Shown piece after piece: positions 9,215 through 15,258 of a stretch of 37,473 nucleotides of DNA. The DNA lies in contig JAQWKT010000054.1 in NCBI GenBank assembly GCA_029247685.1, positions 1-37,473 of the forward strand. Reading direction: 5' to 3'. The DNA is from Crocinitomicaceae bacterium (GTDB lineage Bacteria; Bacteroidota; Bacteroidia; Flavobacteriales_D; Crocinitomicaceae). The notes below the pieces were generated by a model. It ran no database searches and was not told the DNA's origin. It saw only the letters and a program-made list of their open reading frames with translations. Numbering within the stretch: position 1 is the stretch's first letter; each line of letters opens with the position of its first letter. Made by a program: the position numbers and the translations under genes.

Positions 9215-9646
9215 ATGCATTTCTCCAAAAATCAAGTTGCAAAAATAAAGGAAGAAATCGTTTTAGCCGAAAAAAACACTTCGGGTGAAATACGTATTCA
9301 TTTAGATAAAAAATGCTCTGCAGACCCGGTTGAAGCAGCCATAAAAGTTTTTGAAACACTTGGCATGACCAACACCAAGGATCGCAATGGGGTGCTTATT
9401 TATTTGGCCATTAATGACAAAAAAATGGCCATTATTGGCGATACGGGTATTGATAAAAAAGTGCCAGAAGACTTTTGGGAAAGTGTCAAAAACACCATGG
9501 TAGAGAACTTCAAAGAAGCAAAATTTGTGGAGGGAATTTGCGAAGCAATTAAAGAGAGTGGGATGAAGTTAAGTACTTATTTTCCATATCAAAGCGACGA
9601 TGAAAACGAACTAAGTGATGAAATAAGTATAGGCGAAGGAACATGA
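9215..9646 (+). CDS. TPM-domain protein, cytoplasmic form
   Basis: A 143-residue protein that is almost only a TPM domain. It has an early SGEIRIHLDK strand, a GVLIYLAINDKKMAIIGDTGID core and the VPEDFWESVKNTM helix. There is no signal peptide, unlike the next gene, so this copy should be cytoplasmic or depend on LemA for location. TPM domains occur in plant Psb32/TLP18.3 proteins, where phosphatase activity has been reported, and in bacterial proteins of unclear role. Its stop overlaps the next start by 4 bases (ATGA), implying translational coupling. The C-terminal tail is acidic (DDENELSDEIS). Confidence 0.85.
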   Translation: MHFSKNQVAKIKEEIVLAEKNTSGEIRIHLDKKCSADPVEAAIKVFETLGMTNTKDRNGVLIYLAINDKKMAIIGDTGIDKKVPEDFWESVKNTMVENFKEAKFVEGICEAIKESGMKLSTYFPYQSDDENELSDEISIGEGT

Positions 9647-10437
9647 AAAATAATTTTAAAACATCCTTAATTGCTTTTATTTTCTTCTTTTTGGGTTCAA
9701 GTTTATGTTTTTCTCAAAAAGGCATTCCAAATGCACCTAATCCAGCAAGAGGATACAATAATTACTCCAAGCAATTTCCAAATTTTCTTAGCAAAAAGCA
9801 GGCAAAAGAACTCGAACAAAAACTTACTAAGTTTGAAAAAGAAACGTCCAACGAGATTGTCGTAGTGGTAGTGGACAACCTTGCTGGTTACGAGCCTTGG
9901 GATTATGCGACAAAACTTGGAGATAAATGGGGCGTTGGAAAAGCAAAAGAAGACAATGGAATAGTCATTCTAATAAAACCAACAGGTGGAAAAGGAAAGA
10001 GGAAAACCTTTATCGCTACTGGAAAAGGATTGGGAGGAGCAATACCAGACATTACTTGTAAAGAAATCGTAGACAATGAAATGCTTCCAAGTTTTAAAAA
10101 CAAGAAATACTTTGAAGGGATCAACAAAGCCCTTGTAGTAATTACGGCTTTAGCCAAAGGAGAATACAATCATAAGGATTATAGCAAAAAACATAAAAAA
10201 GAAATGTCTTTAACCAACATGATTCTCACCATTCTGTTTTTAGGGCTTATTGTTTTTGCGTTTTTTTGGTCGGTAAAAAAGAATGGTTTATTTGCAACCC
10301 TTGCCATGATTGCTATATTCTCTAGGGGATCTAGCATTGGAAGTGGTCGTGGTGGCGGTGGATCTGGTGGTGGCTTTGGTGGCGGTGGCTTTGGCGGTGG
10401 AAGTTTTGGTGGTGGTGGTGCCGGTGGAAGCTGGTAA
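9643..10437 (+). CDS. exported TPM-domain protein with Gly-rich tail
   Basis: A 264-residue protein with a signal peptide ending near CFSQK, then a TPM domain (about residues 50-180) with LEQKLTKFEKETSNEIVVVV, GIVILIKP and a GKGLGGAIPDITCKEIVDNE segment. A hydrophobic membrane segment follows (about 190-230). The last 35 residues are almost pure Gly with Ser and Phe, ending in GGSW. This is the usual architecture of YgcG-like TPM proteins: periplasmic domain, membrane anchor and glycine-rich tail. It is the last gene of the LemA operon and is followed by a strong terminator hairpin. The role is unknown, but envelope quality control or assembly is often suggested for this family. Confidence 0.88.
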   Translation: MKNNFKTSLIAFIFFFLGSSLCFSQKGIPNAPNPARGYNNYSKQFPNFLSKKQAKELEQKLTKFEKETSNEIVVVVVDNLAGYEPWDYATKLGDKWGVGKAKEDNGIVILIKPTGGKGKRKTFIATGKGLGGAIPDITCKEIVDNEMLPSFKNKKYFEGINKALVVITALAKGEYNHKDYSKKHKKEMSLTNMILTILFLGLIVFAFFWSVKKNGLFATLAMIAIFSRGSSIGSGRGGGGSGGGFGGGGFGGGSFGGGGAGGSW

Positions 10438-10450
10438 ACTTAAGCAAAAA

Positions 10451-10472
10451 AAAACCGCATTTCTGCGGTTTT
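10451..10472. terminator. intrinsic terminator, likely bidirectional
   Basis: An inverted repeat with a 9-bp stem, AAAACCGCA paired with TGCGGTTTT, and a 4-base loop. T runs and A runs flank it on the two strands, so it can end the LemA operon and the convergent lipoprotein gene. Confidence 0.85.
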
Positions 10473-10494
10473 AATAAATTAAAAATGGAGGTTA

Positions 10495-11133
10495 CTACAA
10501 GTTAGGAGTTGCATCAGGACTAGCATTTTCTAGAATGGTTTTTTCTCTTATAACGTTATAATCCTTATCACGACAATCGGAATAACAACCCTCCCCCTCA
10601 CATTTTATATCGTATGACGAGGTCACTTTGTCATTTTCATAATAAATTTCAGTAGTAACTCGATATTCTCCACAGTCATTCACTCCTTCTGTAGTTACTT
10701 TTTCTTCATGATAATTCGTTTCTTCGGCGTAAGGACGAGCATCTTCACTAGCATCAGGACGACCATTATTACTTAAACCAAACTCTTCAGAGATGTTAAA
10801 TTTTAAGATATCGTCATAAGGCACTTTATTCAGAACAATACCCATACATTCGGTATCTAACAATGCTTTCATAAAGGTTTTTACATAATCTCCTCTATCG
10901 TCGTTATCCAACTCTTTCATGTCTTTTTGAATGTCGGCAAGCACACCAACATATTGCAACATGTTCTTTTCTGCATTTTGCATTATTTTTTCAGCATCTT
11001 TTTCGGTAGAGTTTTCAGTCAAGCCATCCTTTTTAAGGCATTCGCATAATTCCTCTGCTCTTTCTTTGGGTTTGTTTCCACAAGAAGTTAAAAACAAAGA
11101 AAAGGAAACAAAAACCATTAGTAATTTTCTCAT
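10495..11133 (-). CDS. lipoprotein of unknown function
   Basis: A 212-residue protein with a lipoprotein signal: hydrophobic residues 5-15, then LTSCG with the lipidated Cys18. The mature part begins with a Cys-containing helix (ERAEELCECLKKDG) and carries further cysteines in CGEYRV and KCEGEGCYSDCRD, which could form disulfides in the periplasm. The C-terminal half is acidic and polar. I do not recognise a named domain. It is a single gene convergent with the TPM gene across a terminator, and a TACATTTG -7 element precedes it. A second lipoprotein at 23395-23925 also has conserved Cys and acidic helices, but I see no clear homology between them. Confidence 0.7.
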   Translation of the reverse strand: MRKLLMVFVSFSLFLTSCGNKPKERAEELCECLKKDGLTENSTEKDAEKIMQNAEKNMLQYVGVLADIQKDMKELDNDDRGDYVKTFMKALLDTECMGIVLNKVPYDDILKFNISEEFGLSNNGRPDASEDARPYAEETNYHEEKVTTEGVNDCGEYRVTTEIYYENDKVTSSYDIKCEGEGCYSDCRDKDYNVIREKTILENASPDATPNL

Positions 11134-11155
11134 AATTTTTTTTTAAGTGTTTGTT

Positions 11156-11184
11156 CAAATGTAAAACAAAAAACAAACTTCAAA
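11156..11184 (-). promoter_or_regulatory. Bacteroidota-type promoter of the lipoprotein gene
   Basis: On the minus strand TTTG (11184-11181) is followed after 17 bases by TACATTTG (11163-11156), a full TAnnTTTG -7 match. The start codon of the lipoprotein gene lies about 22 bases downstream. The spacing is at the short end of the 17-23 range reported for Flavobacterium promoters. Confidence 0.5.
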
Positions 11185-11213
11185 AAATAAGATATAAAAT
11201 AAACAAGAATTTA

Positions 11214-11221
11214 TATATTTG
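11214..11221 (+). promoter_or_regulatory. -7 element upstream of tRNA-His
   Basis: TATATTTG is a full match to the -7 consensus TAnnTTTG and ends 14 bases before the tRNA. No convincing -33 element is seen at 19-23 bases upstream. Confidence 0.45.
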
Positions 11222-11235
11222 CAGACTCAACAAAT

Positions 11236-11309
11236 GGAGGTTGTAGCTCAGTTGGTAGAGCACTGGATTGTGGTTCCGGTTGTCGCGGGTTCGATCCCCG
11301 TCTTCCTCC
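11236..11309 (+). tRNA. tRNA-His (anticodon GTG)
   Basis: A full cloverleaf can be drawn. The D arm is GCTC...GAGC, the anticodon stem CTGGA/TCCGG encloses the loop TTGTGGT with GTG at its centre (11270-11272), and the T arm is GCGGG-TTCGATC-CCCGT. The extra G at 11236 pairs with the discriminator C at 11309, the G-1:C73 identity pair of tRNA-His, which supports the assignment strongly. CCA is not encoded. The acceptor stem pairs at G-1 to G4 and at position 7, but positions 5 and 6 face T68 and T67, giving a tandem T-T mismatch. A terminator follows directly. Confidence 0.95.
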
Positions 11310-11311
11310 CT

Positions 11312-11341
11312 AAAAAAGCCTTTATTCATAAAGGCTTTTTT
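11312..11341 (+). terminator. intrinsic terminator after tRNA-His
   Basis: An inverted repeat, AAAAAAGCCTTTA and TAAAGGCTTTTTT, around the loop TTCA, with a T run on the plus strand 2 bases after the tRNA. It also separates the tRNA from the following elaA operon. Confidence 0.85.
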
Positions 11342-11397
11342 ATTTATATCCATGGAAAAGAAAAAGAATAATTATCTTTATGTTTCGAATTAAAACC

Positions 11398-11859
11398 ATG
11401 CAAACAAACTGGAAAATCAAAAAATTCTCTGCGCTTACTTTAGAAGAGTTTCATGACATCATTCGGTTAAGAATTGAAGTTTTTGTAATTGAACAAGATT
11501 GCCCTTATCAAGATTTAGATGGAAAAGATAAAATTGCATACCATGTTTTTTGTAAAAATGAAAACGAAGAAATTATTGCCACCTCTAGGCTTTTAGCGAA
11601 AGGAATCTCTTATGAGGAAGTGGCAATTGGTCGAATAGTAACCTCCCAAAAAGCAAGAGGAAGCGGACTAGGACATGCCCTGCTTAAAAAAAGCATGGAG
11701 TTATGCGAAGAAAAATTTGGATTAGGACCAATTAGACTTTCCGCACAAAAACATTTAGAAGGATACTATAATCGGCATGGTTTTTTCAATACCGGAAAAG
11801 AATACCTTGAAGATGGTATTCCTCATATAGAAATGCTTTATACACCTTCAAATAAATAG
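11398..11859 (+). CDS. elaA: GNAT acetyltransferase, ElaA family
   Basis: A 153-residue GNAT-fold protein of the ElaA type. The family signature LRIEVFVIEQDCPYQDLDGKD is near the N-terminus (split here around residue 40), followed by AIGRIVTSQKARGSGLGHAL, the acetyl-CoA pyrophosphate-binding loop, and YYNRHGF near the end. The substrate of ElaA proteins is not established. An upstream ATG at 11380 would add six residues, but it overlaps a near-consensus -7 element (TATGTTTC at 11379-11386). The ATG at 11398 gives the usual ElaA N-terminus (M..NW) and length. It heads an operon with an M13 peptidase (2-base gap) and a DUF4159 gene. Confidence 0.9.
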   Translation: MQTNWKIKKFSALTLEEFHDIIRLRIEVFVIEQDCPYQDLDGKDKIAYHVFCKNENEEIIATSRLLAKGISYEEVAIGRIVTSQKARGSGLGHALLKKSMELCEEKFGLGPIRLSAQKHLEGYYNRHGFFNTGKEYLEDGIPHIEMLYTPSNK

Positions 11860-11861
11860 TT

Positions 11862-13880
11862 ATGAAACTTATCACAAGCTTAGTCCTTATTTTAACCATG
11901 CAATCTTTTTTGTTTTCACAAAAAAAATCCAAATCAAGTATTGATATCAAATACATGGATAAATCCATTGCCCCAAGTGAGGATTTCTTTTTGTTTTGCA
12001 ATGGAAAATGGGTGGAAAAAACAAAAATTCCTGCATCGGAATCTAGGTGGTCAAGTTTTAATGAATTAGAAAAAACGAATAAAGAAAAGCTAATTGCAAT
12101 TCTCAAAGAATGCACTAGAAAAAAAGGAGAAAAAGGGTCTCAAAACCAACTTTTAGGAGATTACTTCTCCGCATATATTAACTTCAAACAACGTAATAAA
12201 AGCGGCTTAGATGGATTAAAAGAAGATTTTAAAGAAATTGAAGCTATAAGTAGCAAATCCGATATAGTAAAAGCCATTGCATCCCTTCACATGAAAGGAG
12301 TAAATGCACTTTTTTATTTTGGAGTAAGTCAGGATTTAAAAGAGGTGGATCGACATATTTGTTATTTAAGACAATCCGGTATTGGACTTCCAAATAAAGA
12401 TTATTATTTAAAAGAAAATAAAAAAGAAGTCCTTGACGCTTATTTTTCACATGTGGCTAGAGGTTTTGAACTTCTAGGGAAAAACAATGAAGAAGCGATA
12501 AATTGCGCAAAAAATGTGCTTTTTATTGAAAACTTCTTGGCTTCAGCAATGTACTCCCCAGCAGAACTTAGAAGCCCAGAAAAAACATACAATAAAAAAT
12601 CAATTGAAGAAGCAAGTCGTCTATTTGGTGCTTTTCGGTTTCCTGAATACTTAAAAAAAGTTCATTTTGAAGACATGTTCGAGGTTGTTGTATCCAATCC
12701 TTCTTATGTCGAAACTTGTGGGCAACTTTTAGTAGATTGTGAAATAAAGAAATGGAAAGACTACCTAAGTTGGTGTTTGTTTAACAAGTTTGCAGGTCAC
12801 CTTAGCGAAGAATTAGTAGATTACAATTTTGACTTCTATGGAAGAACCTTAAAAGGAAAACAAGAACTCAAACCTGTGTACAATCGATGTATTGATGAAA
12901 TAACAAGAATGGCGTTTGGAGAATTACTAGGAAAAGCATTTATTGAAAAACATTTTTCGGAAAATGCAAAAAACAGGGTTAATTCGATGGTTGATGACTT
13001 ATTAAGTGTTTATGAAAGCAGAATCAATAATTTGGGATGGATGTCTAAAGACACTAAAATAGAGGCCTTAAAAAAACTAAATGCTATTGGAAGAAAACTA
13101 GGTTTCCCCTCTAAATGGGAAGATTATAGCTCCTTAAATTTTAGTAAAGACAGTTATTTAAATAACCTCAAAGAAGCCATTAAATATAGCATTATCAAGA
13201 ATCATGAGAAAATGGCAGAACCTGTAGATAGAGATAAATGGAGTATGCCAGCTCACATGGTAAATGCATATTACCATCCACTACTTAATGAAATTGCTTT
13301 TCCCGCTGGAATTATGCAAGCTCCATTTTTTGATGAAAACTATGAAGATGCCGTTAATTATGGAAGAATTGGAATGGTTATAGGACATGAATTTACGCAT
13401 GGTTTTGATGACAAAGGATCTAAGTTTGCTGCAGATGGAACCTTTAAAAACTGGTGGACCAAAGAAGATCGAAAACTTTTTGAGAAAAAAACAACGCTTT
13501 ATGGCCAAACCTTTGCCGGATTTTGTCCTATGGAAGATCATTGTGTTCAACCAGATTTAACCATGGGAGAAAACATTGCAGATTTAGGTGGGCTAATCAT
13601 GGCTTTTCATGCATTTAAAAAAACTAAAGAAGGGAAAGAAAATAAAAAATTAAATGGTTTTACTGCAGAACAACGCTTTTTTATTGCCTACGCACAATTA
13701 TGGAAAATTAAATACACCGATGAAGAAATGAAAAATCGAATTGCTACAGATCCTCATTCTCCTGGCATGTATCGTGTAAATGGACCTTTAATGAATTGCA
13801 CCGAATTTTTTAAGGCATTTTCTATAGAAGAAGGAAGTAAAATGCGAAATCCTAAAAACAAAATATCCAAAATCTGGTAA
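11862..13880 (+). CDS. M13 family zinc metallopeptidase (neprilysin/PepO-like), exported
   Basis: A 672-residue M13 endopeptidase. A signal peptide (about residues 1-20, ending in LFSQK) predicts export. The N-terminal M13 domain starts with MDKSIAPSEDFFLFCNGKWV. The catalytic zinc motif is HEFTH at 509-513, the third ligand is Glu570 in GENIADLGG, and the substrate-binding NAYYHP is present before it. The C-terminus has the conserved HSPGMYRVNGPLMN. The size fits PepO/neprilysin (about 650-700). It hydrolyses oligopeptides, probably in the periplasm or outside the cell. Neighbours lie within 2 and 3 bases, so it is co-transcribed with elaA and the DUF4159 gene. Confidence 0.95.
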   Translation: MKLITSLVLILTMQSFLFSQKKSKSSIDIKYMDKSIAPSEDFFLFCNGKWVEKTKIPASESRWSSFNELEKTNKEKLIAILKECTRKKGEKGSQNQLLGDYFSAYINFKQRNKSGLDGLKEDFKEIEAISSKSDIVKAIASLHMKGVNALFYFGVSQDLKEVDRHICYLRQSGIGLPNKDYYLKENKKEVLDAYFSHVARGFELLGKNNEEAINCAKNVLFIENFLASAMYSPAELRSPEKTYNKKSIEEASRLFGAFRFPEYLKKVHFEDMFEVVVSNPSYVETCGQLLVDCEIKKWKDYLSWCLFNKFAGHLSEELVDYNFDFYGRTLKGKQELKPVYNRCIDEITRMAFGELLGKAFIEKHFSENAKNRVNSMVDDLLSVYESRINNLGWMSKDTKIEALKKLNAIGRKLGFPSKWEDYSSLNFSKDSYLNNLKEAIKYSIIKNHEKMAEPVDRDKWSMPAHMVNAYYHPLLNEIAFPAGIMQAPFFDENYEDAVNYGRIGMVIGHEFTHGFDDKGSKFAADGTFKNWWTKEDRKLFEKKTTLYGQTFAGFCPMEDHCVQPDLTMGENIADLGGLIMAFHAFKKTKEGKENKKLNGFTAEQRFFIAYAQLWKIKYTDEEMKNRIATDPHSPGMYRVNGPLMNCTEFFKAFSIEEGSKMRNPKNKISKIW

Positions 13881-13883
13881 CAA

Positions 13884-14531
13884 ATGCAGCAATTTATTTT
13901 TACTGTTTTTTTACTTTTAACTTATGGCTTTCATGCGCAAGGAAGCTATGAACTTGCTGTATTAAAATATAATGGAGGTGGGGATTATTATGCAAACCCG
14001 ACATCTGTTCCAAATTTAATTGGATTTTACAACAAAACATTTAACACCAATCTTAGCAAAGAGGTCCCCTTTGTAGAAGCATCAAGTAGAGATGTGTTTG
14101 ATTATCCTTTTATTCATCTAACTGGTCATGGAAACATCATTTTTAACAATGAGGAGGCAAAAAACATTCGATCTTATCTTCTTGCTGGAGGATTCTTGCA
14201 TATTGATGATAATTATGGCATGGACAAATTTATTCGTCGTGAGTTAAAAAAAGTTTTCCCTACAAAATCCCTTATTGAACTCCCTCCAGAACATCCTATT
14301 TTCCATCAGAAATTTAATTTCAATGGATTGCCAAAAATTCATGAACACGATGGAAAGAGAGCGCAAGCGTTTGGCATCATTGAAAAAGGAAGGATTTTAT
14401 GCTTATATACGTTTGAAACGGATTTGGGAGATGGATGGGAAGACCCAAGTATTCATAACGATTCTCCACAAAAAAGATTAGAGGCCCTACAGATGGGATG
14501 CAATATTTTGATGTTTGCCTTTATGCAATAA
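13884..14531 (+). CDS. exported DUF4159 protein
   Basis: A 215-residue DUF4159 protein with a signal peptide (MQQFIFTVFLLLTYGFHAQG). Characteristic segments are LAVLKYNGGGDYYANPT, FIHLTGHGNIIFN, LLAGGFLHIDDNYGMD and CLYTFETDLGDGWED. The fold is like class I glutamine amidotransferases, but the catalytic Cys is absent from the visible motifs, so an enzymatic role is doubtful. The domain is widespread in Bacteroidota and Planctomycetes; its function is unknown. It starts 3 bases after the M13 peptidase gene and ends 4 bases before the convergent bshB1. Confidence 0.85.
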   Translation: MQQFIFTVFLLLTYGFHAQGSYELAVLKYNGGGDYYANPTSVPNLIGFYNKTFNTNLSKEVPFVEASSRDVFDYPFIHLTGHGNIIFNNEEAKNIRSYLLAGGFLHIDDNYGMDKFIRRELKKVFPTKSLIELPPEHPIFHQKFNFNGLPKIHEHDGKRAQAFGIIEKGRILCLYTFETDLGDGWEDPSIHNDSPQKRLEALQMGCNILMFAFMQ

Positions 14532-14535
14532 TAAT

Positions 14536-15258
14536 TTAATCTAATTGAAATAGATCCTTAACTCCCATTAATCGGTTAATGGTAAACCCCTCAGCATAAG
14601 CATAATTCACCGGCCTTCCGATTTGCTTCATTCTTCCTTTTATAAAATCAAAAAAATCTTCTTTTGAAATTGGCGTTTCAGGTTCTGTAGAGTTTGGATC
14701 AAAAAACTGCGTTTTGTAGGACTTAATAACTTTGATTTTATTTTCCACAAAATCAGATACATCTATTACAATATCCGGTTTTATATAATAATCTTGAATA
14801 TAATGTAATACTAATCTAGGACGATGCTCTTTTTGTTCACTTCCCTCCCATTTAGTACTTACTTTTTTTAACCCAGAAAGATAACATGCATCTGCAACTA
14901 GTTTGGCAGCTTTTGCATGATCCGGATGTCTATCTTTAATTGCATTGGCAAAAACAATTTCTGGTTTAAATTTTCTTATTTGCTCAATTATAATTTTAAT
15001 AGATGCTTCAGAAGAAGTTAAAAAACCATCTTTTAATTGAAGATTCACCCGGTTTTGAACCCCCAATAATTCCGATGCGTTTTTAGATTCATTGGCTCTA
15101 GTATGAATATCACCTCTTGTTCCAAGTTCGCCTTGAGTTAAATCCACAATAGCCACTTTTTTTCCTTCATTTATGTAGCGAAGAATTGTACCGGCTGTCG
15201 ATATTTCTACATCGTCAGGATGTGCACCAAATGCAAGAATATCTGTCTTATAACTCAT
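14536..15258 (-). CDS. bshB1: bacillithiol biosynthesis deacetylase BshB1
   Basis: A 240-residue LmbE/PIG-L-type zinc deacetylase. The zinc motif AHPDDVE gives His13 and Asp16, and RHPDH gives the third ligand, His114. The TQGELGTRGD segment and ANESKNASELLG are characteristic of BshB. It removes acetyl from GlcNAc-malate to give glucosamine-malate, the second step of bacillithiol synthesis, which is known to occur in many Bacteroidota as well as Firmicutes. The length matches the family. Its start overlaps the gcvP stop by 4 bases, so the two are co-transcribed. The other bsh genes are not in this window. Confidence 0.93.
   Translation of the reverse strand: MSYKTDILAFGAHPDDVEISTAGTILRYINEGKKVAIVDLTQGELGTRGDIHTRANESKNASELLGVQNRVNLQLKDGFLTSSEASIKIIIEQIRKFKPEIVFANAIKDRHPDHAKAAKLVADACYLSGLKKVSTKWEGSEQKEHRPRLVLHYIQDYYIKPDIVIDVSDFVENKIKVIKSYKTQFFDPNSTEPETPISKEDFFDFIKGRMKQIGRPVNYAYAEGFTINRLMGVKDLFQLD

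Noticed and set aside
10336-10437. Repetitive GGT/GGC-rich stretch
   Set aside because: It is the coding sequence of the Gly-rich tail of a TPM protein, not a separate DNA repeat.
11380-11397. Upstream ATG of elaA
   Set aside because: It overlaps a near-consensus -7 element and extends beyond the usual ElaA N-terminus.
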